From the NCBI RefSeq assembly GCF_001050345.1, contig NZ_LFMW01000016.1, positions 36,260 through 100,259 on the forward strand: 64,000 nt of DNA, given 5' to 3'. The notes below the pieces were generated by a model. That model was not told the origin of the DNA. It did not search any database and worked only from the letters and a program-made list of their open reading frames with translations. This DNA is from Pseudomonas fildesensis (GTDB lineage Bacteria; Pseudomonadota; Gammaproteobacteria; Pseudomonadales; Pseudomonadaceae). A program made the position numbers and the translations under genes. Positions 8,508 through 15,668 of the stretch are shown in pieces (positions within the stretch are counted from its first letter, which is position 1; every line of letters starts with the position of its first letter).

Positions 8508-9625
8508 TGCACAAGCTCACTCATATCCTGCGCCTGGGCCTCAAGGAACTGACCAGCCTGCGCCACGACAGCGTATTGCTGCTGTTTTTGTTCTACGCCT
8601 TCACCGTCGCTATCTACATGCCCGCCGCCGGCTCGGTGATTGGTGTGCACAACGCCAGCGTCGCGTTTATCGATGAAGACCACAGCTCGCTCTCACGGCA
8701 GATGGCCGAGGCGCTGCAGCCGCCCGAATTTCAGCCACCCGCGCCGTTGGCCTACGACCAGTTGGACAGGGTGATGGACAGCGGCCAGTACACCTTCGTG
8801 ATCAACGTGCCGGCGAACTTCCAGGCCGACTTGCTCGCCGGCCGTCAACCGGGCGTGCAGGTGAACGTCGATGCCACCGCCATGAGCCAGGCGTTCATGG
8901 GCGCCGGCTACATCGGCAGGATTTTCCAGCGCGAGTTGCTGAGCTACAGCGGCCAGGCCGACACCGCCGCGAAAGCGCCGGCGCTGCTGACCACGCGGGC
9001 GCTGTTCAACACCAACCTGGAAGGCGGCTGGTTCCTGGCGGTGATCCAGATCGTCAACAACATCACCATCCTCGCCATCGTGCTGACCGGTACCGCGCTG
9101 TTGCGCGAACGCGAGCACGGCACCCTCGACCATCTGCTTGTGCTGCCGCTGACCGCGCTGGAGATCATGCTGGCGAAAATCTGGAGCAACATGCTGGTGG
9201 TGGTGCTGTGTACCTGGCTGTCGCTGGAGGTGGTGGTCAAAGGGCTGCTTGGCGTGCCGCTGGCCGGTTCGTTGACGTTGTTTCTGTTCGTGACCGCGCT
9301 GTACCTGTTTGCCAGCACCGCCTTGGGCATCTTCCTCGCCACCCTTGCCCGCTCGACGCCGCAGTTTGGCCTGCTGGCGATTCCGGTGATCATCCCGATG
9401 CTGTTGCTGTCGGGCGGCAGCACGCCGCTGGACAGCATGCCCGAGTGGTTACAGTGGGTGATGCAGGGCTCGCCGTCGACACACTTTGTGAGCCTGAGCG
9501 CGGCAATTCTGTTTCGCGATGCGGGGGTGAGCGTGGTGTGGCCGGATTTGTTGGCGCTGGCGGGGATAGGTTTGTTGTTTTTTGCGGTGGCATTGGCCAG
9601 GTTCCGCAAAAGCCTCGCGTCTTGA
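8507..9625 (+). CDS. ABC-2 type permease, YhhJ-like
   Basis: Second membrane subunit of the exporter, 372 residues. It begins MHKLTHILRLGLKEL; the ATG overlaps the ATPase stop (TGATG). One N-terminal helix, a large periplasmic loop (about 45-175) and a cluster of C-terminal helices follow. The ABC-2 signature region LLREREHGTLDHLLVLPLT lies around residues 200-220. It pairs with the permease half of the upstream fusion to complete the membrane pore, as in the yhiI-rbbA-yhhJ arrangement. It is the last gene before a REP region. Confidence 0.93.
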   Translation: MHKLTHILRLGLKELTSLRHDSVLLLFLFYAFTVAIYMPAAGSVIGVHNASVAFIDEDHSSLSRQMAEALQPPEFQPPAPLAYDQLDRVMDSGQYTFVINVPANFQADLLAGRQPGVQVNVDATAMSQAFMGAGYIGRIFQRELLSYSGQADTAAKAPALLTTRALFNTNLEGGWFLAVIQIVNNITILAIVLTGTALLREREHGTLDHLLVLPLTALEIMLAKIWSNMLVVVLCTWLSLEVVVKGLLGVPLAGSLTLFLFVTALYLFASTALGIFLATLARSTPQFGLLAIPVIIPMLLLSGGSTPLDSMPEWLQWVMQGSPSTHFVSLSAAILFRDAGVSVVWPDLLALAGIGLLFFAVALARFRKSLAS

Positions 9626-9627
9626 AC

Positions 9628-9778
9628 GTGGCGAGCGGGCTTGTTGTGGCGAGCGGGCTTGCCCCGCGTTGGGCTGCGCAGCAGCCCCATTAGACTCACC
9701 ACATTATTTCAGGCACACCGAGGTATATGGTTTTGGGGCGGCTTCGCCACCCAACGCGAGGCAAGCCCGCTCGCCACA
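9628..9778. repeat. REP/REPIN cluster, GTGGCGAGCGGGCTTG family
   Basis: Two direct copies of GTGGCGAGCGGGCTTG start at 9628 and 9646. An inverted copy (CAAGCCCGCTCGCCAC) ends near 9777. The flanking CGCGTTGGG/CCCAACGCG also pairs. The unit fills the space between two convergent gene ends and could stabilise or terminate both mRNAs. Confidence 0.85.
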
Positions 9779-9779
9779 G

Positions 9780-10196
9780 TTACTGGATGATCAGGTTGTT
9801 GAACAACAAATCTTCAACCACCGGCTTGCCGGTCTCGTCGTTCATCACTTGCTGGGTTTGCTTCAGGGCTTCCTGGCGCAGTTTTTCCTTGCCCTCGACG
9901 GTGCCCATGGCCTCGGTGGTCTGCTGGGTGAACAGCGCCACCAGCTGGTTACGAATCAATGGGTCATTGGCTTTGACCGCAGCCGCCGCTTCAGGCCCGG
10001 TCACGCGCAGGGCGATGTCGGCCTTAAAGACCTTGAGCTTCGCCGTACCGTCCAGGCCATAGTTGCCCACGAATGGCGGACTCAGGGTGATATAGCTGAC
10101 CTTCGGCGCCTCGCCTTCTTTGGCTTCTTTGGCTTCTTCGGCCTGGGCCACCATCGGCAAGGTCAGGGCCAGCATCAACAGGATCCACGCTTTCAC
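9780..10196 (-). CDS. FliL-like periplasmic protein outside a flagellar locus
   Basis: Predicted exported protein of 138 residues. Signal peptide MKAWILLMLALTLPMVAQAEE is followed by a short charged spacer with EAKEAKEGEAP, then a domain with YITLSPPFVGNYG and LFNNLIIQ typical of the flagellar basal-body protein FliL. Unlike genuine FliL it has a cleavable signal rather than a retained anchor, and no flagellar gene is nearby. Pseudomonas genomes keep this lone homologue here. A role in flagellar motility is plausible but not shown by context. Confidence 0.82.
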   Translation of the reverse strand: MKAWILLMLALTLPMVAQAEEAKEAKEGEAPKVSYITLSPPFVGNYGLDGTAKLKVFKADIALRVTGPEAAAAVKANDPLIRNQLVALFTQQTTEAMGTVEGKEKLRQEALKQTQQVMNDETGKPVVEDLLFNNLIIQ

Positions 10197-10346
10197 AGTT
10201 CATTCCTCACATTCGGTTGCCCGGTAGCATAACGCTAGCAAGGCTGAGCACAAGCTTATGGCGACTTATCAGGCCCGGGCATGCTCGTTGACCCACGGGC
10301 GTACCCTCCTACACTTATCGGCCACGACGCCAAAAGGAATAGTCCG

Positions 10347-11324
10347 ATGAAAGCTGTGCTGTGCAAAGCCTTCGGCCCCGCCGAATCCCTGGTGCTGGAA
10401 GAGATCGCCAGCCCCGCGATCAAGAAGAACGAAATCCTGCTGGACGTGCACGCTGCCGGGGTGAATTTCCCCGACACCCTGATCATCGAGGGCAAATACC
10501 AGTTCAAGCCGCCCTTCCCGTTCTCGCCAGGTGGCGAAGCGGCGGGCGTGGTGAGTGAGGTCGGTGAAAAAATCAGCCACCTGAAAGTCGGTGACCGCGT
10601 GATGGCGTTGACCGGCTGGGGCAGCTTTGCCGAGCAGGTCGCGGTGCCTGGCTATAACGTGCTGCCGATCCCGTCGAGCATGGACTTCAACACCGCCGCC
10701 GCTTTCAGCATGACCTACGGCACGTCGATGCATGCGCTGAAACAACGCGCCAACCTGCAACCCGGCGAAACCCTGCTGGTCCTCGGCGCTTCCGGTGGCG
10801 TGGGCCTGGCCGCCGTGGAAATCGGCAAGGCCATGGGCGCACGGGTTATCGCCGCCGCCAGCAGCGCCGACAAGCTCGCCGTGGCCAAGGCAGCCGGCGC
10901 CGATGAACTGATCAACTACAGCGAAGCCAGCCTCAAGGATGAGATCAAGCGCCTTACCGACGGCAACGGTGCCGATGTGATCTACGACCCGGTGGGCGGC
11001 GACCTGTTTGACCAGGCCATCCGCGCCATCGCCTGGAACGGCCGCCTGCTGGTGGTGGGCTTTGCCAGCGGGCGCATTCCGGAACTGCCGGTGAACCTCG
11101 CGCTGCTCAAGGGCGCGGCGGTTGTCGGGGTGTTCTGGGGCTCGTTCGCCCAGCGTCAGCCGCAGGACAATGCGGCGAACTTCCACCAGCTGTTTGGTTG
11201 GTATGCCGAAGGCAAGCTCAAGCCGCTGGTGTCGAAGGTGTACCCACTTGAGCAGGCCGCCCAGGCGATCAATGACCTGGGGCAGCGCAAGGCTGTCGGT
11301 AAAGTGGTCGTCCAGACCCGCTGA
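10347..11324 (+). CDS. Zinc-independent NADPH:quinone oxidoreductase (MDR superfamily)
   Basis: Cytosolic 325-residue enzyme of the medium-chain dehydrogenase family, quinone oxidoreductase branch. The N-terminal GroES-like domain contains LDVHAAGVNFPDTLII and GGEAAGVV. The Rossmann domain carries GASGGVGLAAVEIGKAMGA. No catalytic zinc cysteines are seen. The start MKAVLCKAFGP at 10347 has the usual MDR N-terminus, so the upstream in-frame ATG at 10281 is rejected. It stands as a single gene, divergent from the FliL-like gene. Confidence 0.92.
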   Translation: MKAVLCKAFGPAESLVLEEIASPAIKKNEILLDVHAAGVNFPDTLIIEGKYQFKPPFPFSPGGEAAGVVSEVGEKISHLKVGDRVMALTGWGSFAEQVAVPGYNVLPIPSSMDFNTAAAFSMTYGTSMHALKQRANLQPGETLLVLGASGGVGLAAVEIGKAMGARVIAAASSADKLAVAKAAGADELINYSEASLKDEIKRLTDGNGADVIYDPVGGDLFDQAIRAIAWNGRLLVVGFASGRIPELPVNLALLKGAAVVGVFWGSFAQRQPQDNAANFHQLFGWYAEGKLKPLVSKVYPLEQAAQAINDLGQRKAVGKVVVQTR

Positions 11325-11335
11325 CACGAACCCTT

Positions 11336-11432
11336 GTGGAGCGAGCTTGCTCGCGAAAAACTTGAGTGCGCAGCGTGCATTCAAAATGTCCGCGTCATCG
11401 TTGACGGTTTTCGCGAGCAAGCTCGCTCCTAC
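11336..11432. repeat. REPIN, GTAGGAGCGAGCTTGCTCGCGAA family
   Basis: GTGGAGCGAGCTTGCTCGCG at 11336 is mirrored by CGCGAGCAAGCTCGCTCCTAC ending at 11432, with about 50 bases between. Each arm also contains its own small hairpin (CGAGC TTGCTCG). A related element in the opposite orientation lies at 59775-59885. Confidence 0.85.
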
Positions 11433-11466
11433 AGGGCGCATACGACCACAACTTATCTATTAGCGA

Positions 11467-11486
11467 CATGTTCATAAGAGAACATT
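11467..11486. promoter_or_regulatory. Candidate GlpR operator 1 upstream of glpT
   Basis: The 20-mer CATGTTCATAAGAGAACATT has outer arms ATGTTC and GAACAT in perfect inverted repeat. It agrees at about 15 of 20 positions with the E. coli GlpR operator consensus as I remember it. It lies about 110 bp upstream of the glpT start. Confidence 0.5.
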
Positions 11487-11528
11487 CAATTGCTCGCATT
11501 TCCTGTGTTTGAAGATAAGAGGCGATGC

Positions 11529-11548
11529 TATTTTCGGTAACGAAACTG
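11529..11548. promoter_or_regulatory. Candidate GlpR operator 2 upstream of glpT
   Basis: TATTTTCGGTAACGAAACTG contains the inverted repeat TTTCG-GTAA-CGAAA and also agrees at about 15 of 20 positions with the remembered GlpR consensus. It begins 62 bp from the first site, close to six helical turns, and 46 bp before the glpT start. Confidence 0.55.
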
Positions 11549-11593
11549 TAACATTCGCATCCGCAGTCAAAACAAGAAATCTGGAGCTCTTGA

Positions 11594-12931
11594 ATGTTTG
11601 CTTTCTTTCGTCCTGCCGCGCACCAGGCGCCCCTGCCTGAAGAAAAAATAGACAGCACTTATCGACGACTGCGCTGGCAGATCTTCGCGGGTATTTTCTT
11701 CGGTTACGCCGGGTACTACCTGCTGCGCAAAAACTTCTCCCTGGCCATGCCCTACCTGATCGACGAGGGTTACACCCGTGGTCAACTGGGCCTGGCGATG
11801 TCGGCGATCGCAATAGCCTACGGCCTGTCCAAGTTCCTCATGGGCCTGGTGTCCGACCGCTCCAACCCGCGCTACTTCCTGCCCTTCGGCCTGCTGGTCT
11901 CGGCGGGAGTAATGTTCATTTTCGGTTTCGCACCTTGGGCAACGTCCAGCGTGACCATGATGTTCATTTTGCTGTTCATCAACGGCTGGGCCCAAGGCAT
12001 GGGCTGGCCGCCGAGTGGACGGACCATGGTGCACTGGTGGTCGCAGAAAGAACGCGGCGGTGTGGTGTCGGTATGGAACGTGGCGCACAACGTCGGCGGC
12101 GGCCTGATCGGCCCGCTGTTCCTGCTGGGCATGGCCTGGTTCAACGACTGGCATGCAGCGTTCTATGTACCGGCGACCGTTGCCCTGCTGGTGGCGGCTT
12201 TTGCGTTCATCACCATGCGCGACACCCCGCAATCGGTCGGCCTGCCGCCGATCGAGGAGTACAAGAACGACTACCCGGAAGGCTACGACGCCAGCCACGA
12301 AGACGAATTCAGCGCCAAGGAAATCTTCGTCAAGTACGTGCTGCGCAACAAAATGCTGTGGTACATCGCCTTCGCCAACGTGTTCGTCTACCTGCTGCGC
12401 TACGGCGTACTGGACTGGGCACCGACCTACCTCAAGGAAGCCAAGCACTTCGACGTGGATAAAACGTCGTGGGCGTATTTCTTCTACGAGTGGGCGGGTA
12501 TTCCGGGCACGCTGCTGTGCGGCTGGATGTCGGACAAGATCTTCCGTGGCAACCGTGGCCTGACCGGCATCGTGTTCATGGCCCTGGTGACCGTTGCGAC
12601 CCTGGTGTACTGGCTCAACCCGCCGGGCAACCCGATGGTCGACATGATCGCGCTGTTCTCGATTGGCTTCCTGATCTACGGCCCGGTGATGCTGATCGGC
12701 CTGCAGGCACTCGAACTGGCACCGAAGAAAGCCGCCGGCACCGCCGCGGGTTTCACCGGTTTGTTCGGTTACCTGGGTGGTTCGGTGGCAGCGAGTGCGG
12801 CCATGGGCTACACCGTGGACCACTTCGGCTGGGACGGTGGCTTTGTGCTGCTGATCGGCGCGTGCCTGTTGGCAATCGCGTTCCTGATCCCAACGCTGTG
12901 GCACACCAACAGTGTCAGCACAGCGCGTTAA
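11594..12931 (+). CDS. glpT: Glycerol-3-phosphate transporter GlpT
   Basis: Inner-membrane antiporter exchanging sn-glycerol-3-phosphate for phosphate, 445 residues with 12 predicted helices (major facilitator, organophosphate:Pi antiporter family). Diagnostic segments include FFGYAGYYLLRKNFSLAMPY near the N-terminus with its conserved arginine, and the GWAQGMGWPPSGRTMVHWWS motif near 120-140. Two GlpR-like operators upstream suggest induction by glycerol-3-phosphate. Its stop overlaps by four bases the stop of the convergent chaC gene. Confidence 0.96.
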   Translation: MFAFFRPAAHQAPLPEEKIDSTYRRLRWQIFAGIFFGYAGYYLLRKNFSLAMPYLIDEGYTRGQLGLAMSAIAIAYGLSKFLMGLVSDRSNPRYFLPFGLLVSAGVMFIFGFAPWATSSVTMMFILLFINGWAQGMGWPPSGRTMVHWWSQKERGGVVSVWNVAHNVGGGLIGPLFLLGMAWFNDWHAAFYVPATVALLVAAFAFITMRDTPQSVGLPPIEEYKNDYPEGYDASHEDEFSAKEIFVKYVLRNKMLWYIAFANVFVYLLRYGVLDWAPTYLKEAKHFDVDKTSWAYFFYEWAGIPGTLLCGWMSDKIFRGNRGLTGIVFMALVTVATLVYWLNPPGNPMVDMIALFSIGFLIYGPVMLIGLQALELAPKKAAGTAAGFTGLFGYLGGSVAASAAMGYTVDHFGWDGGFVLLIGACLLAIAFLIPTLWHTNSVSTAR

Positions 12932-13581
12932 TCGCCTGAGCAATCCTTTGCACAACGCTTGAGCCGCGCCTCCAGATTCTTGTCTGGCATGGCGTGGCTA
13001 CGCAGGGCGTTCACGGTCTGCTCGACATAATCGCGAGTGGTACCGTAACGCCCGCAAGCGCTTTGCAACACGTGATTCAGCACGATGTCAGGCAAATTGC
13101 CGGCATAGCTGGGCAGGTGCCGTTCCAACACAAATCCCAATGCCTGCACCTGGCTGCCATCTTCAAGACGGCAGGTGAGCCAGTGTGGCCGGTAGGAGGG
13201 GTACGGCATCTCGCGCTGCCACAAGGCATACAGCGAGGCCTCCAGTTGATCCTCCGGCAAGCGGTAAGCAAACCCGCTGCACGAGCCACCGCGATCCAGG
13301 CCGAACACCAACCCCGGTATTTCCGGCGTACCACGGTGCTCGTGAGACCAGAGGTACAAGCCCCGGTGATAACCGTGGACCCGTGCCCGCACCCGTTCTG
13401 TCGACGAACACTCAGGCCGCCAGATCAGCGAACCATAAGCGAATAGCCAGACCGGCCCACCCTTATGCCGAGCCATGGTGGCCTGCATCGAGCTCATCAA
13501 CTGTTCGTGAGTGAGTTGCGGCCCCAGATCGAGCCGCGGAGGGTAAGCCAATTGCAAAAGATCGGATTCAATGGCGGTCAT
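12928..13581 (-). CDS. chaC: Glutathione-specific gamma-glutamylcyclotransferase, ChaC-like
   Basis: Cytosolic 217-residue enzyme expected to cleave glutathione to 5-oxoproline and Cys-Gly. The nucleotide-binding-like motif VWLFAYGSLIWRPE (about residues 44-57) is diagnostic. HGYHRGLYLWSHEHRGT and GLVFGLDRGGSCSGFAYRL follow, with the expected catalytic acid downstream. The gene is convergent with glpT. ChaC is historically tied to the cation transporter ChaA, but no chaA lies nearby. Confidence 0.92.
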   Translation of the reverse strand: MTAIESDLLQLAYPPRLDLGPQLTHEQLMSSMQATMARHKGGPVWLFAYGSLIWRPECSSTERVRARVHGYHRGLYLWSHEHRGTPEIPGLVFGLDRGGSCSGFAYRLPEDQLEASLYALWQREMPYPSYRPHWLTCRLEDGSQVQALGFVLERHLPSYAGNLPDIVLNHVLQSACGRYGTTRDYVEQTVNALRSHAMPDKNLEARLKRCAKDCSGD

Positions 13582-14042
13582 GGCGGATCGCTTAGGTCTC
13601 CTTTGTTGTTACGAGAATCTATTACCAGTTGTAAGCAACTTTACCGTAATAGAACGCGCCGCTGTAACCGTACGGCGAAAAAGTGCTGTACGCCAAGTTG
13701 CCACCGCTGCCCAGGATGAAAACCCGGCAATCAGACATCAAAGCGTCAGTGCTCTGAGTGTGTACGGTCGATCCGGCTGGCGGGCGGTAGCGGTCAGTAT
13801 TTAGTTAGTGTGGATAGTTCGGTAGCCCTTCTGGATATAGCTTAAAGCTATCCTTGTAAAAAATTAAATACCTTAAAAGAACAAGCGAAAGCATAAGCAA
13901 AGAGCCCCATTCGTCAGGATTGAGGGCAGCAATCTCGCTACTTTCAGCTCCGGTTCAGCCTGGGAGCGCGCCAAACCTTCAAAATAGCGCACACACCACG
14001 ACCCACTTAGCCGTCCCCAAACCGACTATCGAGGTCGCACCC
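13582..14042. other. Intergenic region between chaC and the outer-membrane protein gene
   Basis: A 461-bp divergent gap with no convincing gene. The middle (about 13800-13900) is AT-rich and contains an imperfect inverted repeat, GGATATAGCTT-A-AAGCTATCC, at 13833-13853 with no T-tract. It may be an operator or RNA hairpin. Promoters for both flanking genes should lie here, but I cannot place them confidently. Confidence 0.5.
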
Positions 14043-14525
14043 ATGAAAAAATTTCGATTGCCTGGCTTGTTGCTACTGGCCCAGGCAACCACTGCCCTCG
14101 CCGCCGAAGCGCCACCGACCGATGATGACAAGGGCTTCTGGTATGCGCAGACCAGCGTCTATACCCGGCACTTCGCGCCCGACCCGGACCACAACAACAA
14201 CCAGGATTTGATCGGCCTGGAACGCAATGAAGCGTCAGGCCTGTTGTATGGCGGGGCGACGTTTCGCAACTCGTTCAGACAGCGCTCGTACTACGCCTAT
14301 GCGGGCAAGCGCTATGACATGGCCGATTATCCGGTGTACCTGAAGGTTACGGGCGGGGCGATCCAGGGCTATCGCGGCAAGTACCGCGACAAGATCCCGC
14401 TGAACCGTTTCGGCGTAGCGCCGGTGATCATTCCGTCCGTGGGCACCCATTACGGGCCGATGGCGGCGGAATTGGTGCTGCTGGGGTTCAACGCGGCAAT
14501 GGTGACAACGGGCGTGCGCTTTTAA
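14043..14525 (+). CDS. Small predicted outer-membrane beta-barrel protein
   Basis: Exported protein of 160 residues. Signal peptide MKKFRLPGLLLLAQATTALA is followed by alternating polar/hydrophobic strands rich in aromatic residues (FWYAQTSVYTRHF, RSYYAYAGKRYD, NSFRQRS). The protein ends in phenylalanine, the usual signal for outer-membrane barrel assembly. Databases often label such proteins 'sn-glycerol-3-phosphate transporter', probably by neighbour-based transfer from glpT; nothing in the sequence supports transport of that substrate. Length and strand pattern recall small PagP/PagL-like barrels, but no catalytic motif was identified. Confidence 0.75.
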   Translation: MKKFRLPGLLLLAQATTALAAEAPPTDDDKGFWYAQTSVYTRHFAPDPDHNNNQDLIGLERNEASGLLYGGATFRNSFRQRSYYAYAGKRYDMADYPVYLKVTGGAIQGYRGKYRDKIPLNRFGVAPVIIPSVGTHYGPMAAELVLLGFNAAMVTTGVRF

Positions 14526-14544
14526 TCGCTCAGGTGGATGCTTT

Positions 14545-14689
14545 TGTGGCGAGGGAGCTTGCTCCCGCTGGGTCGCGAAGCGAGCCCAAAAGTTACTGTG
14601 GTCTTTCAGATAGATCGTGGCGGCAGTTTTGGGGCTGCTGCGCAGCCCAACGGGACGGTGCAGCGATCCGACAAGCTCCCTCGCCACAG
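14545..14689. repeat. REPIN, GTGGCGAGGGAGCTTGCTCCC family
   Basis: TGTGGCGAGGGAGCTTG at 14545 is mirrored by ACAAGCTCCCTCGCCACA ending at 14689. A nested GGGCTGCTGCGCAGCCC hairpin lies between them. It occupies most of the space between two convergent genes. Confidence 0.85.
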
Positions 14690-14699
14690 GAAATTCGAG

Positions 14700-15668
14700 T
14701 TACGGGCGCGGGGCGTAGGCGAATACATCGGCGCGCATCTGGTGCGCGTCCATGCCAGCGTCGACCAGCGCATCCAAAGTGCCGTAGATCATCGCCGGTG
14801 ACCCGCTGGCGTAGACATGCACGGCTTTAAGGTCAGTGATGTCTTCGCACACCGCTTCATGCAACAGCCCGCAGCGCCCTTCCCAGCCGCACAGGTCGCT
14901 GACCACCTTGTGCAGGAACAGGTTGGGCAGTTGCAGCCACTGGTCCCAATGCTCAATCTCGTAGAAATCTTCCGGACGACGCACGCCCCAGTACAAGTGC
15001 ACCGGGTACTTGAAGCCGGAGGCGCGGCAATGCTCGATCAGGCTGTGCATCTGCGCCATGCCGGTACCGGCGGCGATCAGCACCAGCGACCCGTCCGGCA
15101 GTTCGGCCAGGTGGGTGTCGCCAAACGGCAGCTCGATGCGGGCCATTTGATTACGTTGTAATTGCTCAAGCAGGTTGCGGGCGCTGTCCTCGCGGGCCAG
15201 CACATGCAGTTCCAGCTCGCGCCCGGCATGGGGCGCCGAGGCCAGGGAAAACGCCGATTTCTCGCCGCTCTCGCGCTCGATCATCAGGTATTGCCCAGCG
15301 TGGTAACGCACTGCCTTGCCGGCTGGGGCGAGCAGGCGCACGCGCCACACATCGCCACCGACGTCCACGCATTCACTCAATTGGCACGACAACTTGCGCA
15401 ACGGCAACTCTCCCGGCGCCAGCACGCCATCCCACAACACAATGCAATCTTCCAGCGGTTCGGCAATGCAAGTGTAGAACTCACCGTGGTCGCGCACCTC
15501 GCCGGCTTGCTGCACACGGCCTTCCACCAACAGCGCCGCGCACACGTGGCACACGCCATTGCGACAGGCCTGAGGGCATTCATAGCCCAGGCGGCGTGCG
15601 CCTTCGAGGATTCGCTCGCCGGGGACCAGCTCCAATACGGCGCCGGAAGGTTGCAGGGTTACACGCAT
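14700..15668 (-). CDS. [2Fe-2S] ferredoxin-flavin oxidoreductase, probable partner of UbiD
   Basis: A 322-residue two-part reductase. The N-terminal plant-type ferredoxin domain has CRNGVCHVC plus a fourth cysteine in GEFYTCIAEP. An FAD-binding domain follows (YHAGQYLMIER), then an NAD(P)-binding domain (VLIAAGTGMAQMHSLIEHC). It is usually annotated as CDP-6-deoxy-delta-3,4-glucoseen reductase, but no deoxysugar genes are present. The ATG overlaps the ubiD stop (TGATG), so it is coupled to ubiD. In E. coli ubiD is followed by the flavin reductase gene fre, and this gene may play the same part. That role is inference. Confidence 0.85.
   Translation of the reverse strand: MRVTLQPSGAVLELVPGERILEGARRLGYECPQACRNGVCHVCAALLVEGRVQQAGEVRDHGEFYTCIAEPLEDCIVLWDGVLAPGELPLRKLSCQLSECVDVGGDVWRVRLLAPAGKAVRYHAGQYLMIERESGEKSAFSLASAPHAGRELELHVLAREDSARNLLEQLQRNQMARIELPFGDTHLAELPDGSLVLIAAGTGMAQMHSLIEHCRASGFKYPVHLYWGVRRPEDFYEIEHWDQWLQLPNLFLHKVVSDLCGWEGRCGLLHEAVCEDITDLKAVHVYASGSPAMIYGTLDALVDAGMDAHQMRADVFAYAPRP

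Noticed and set aside
13571..13804. 77-codon frame in the chaC-side gap
   Set aside because: Overlaps the chaC start on the opposite strand and shows no domain or RBS.
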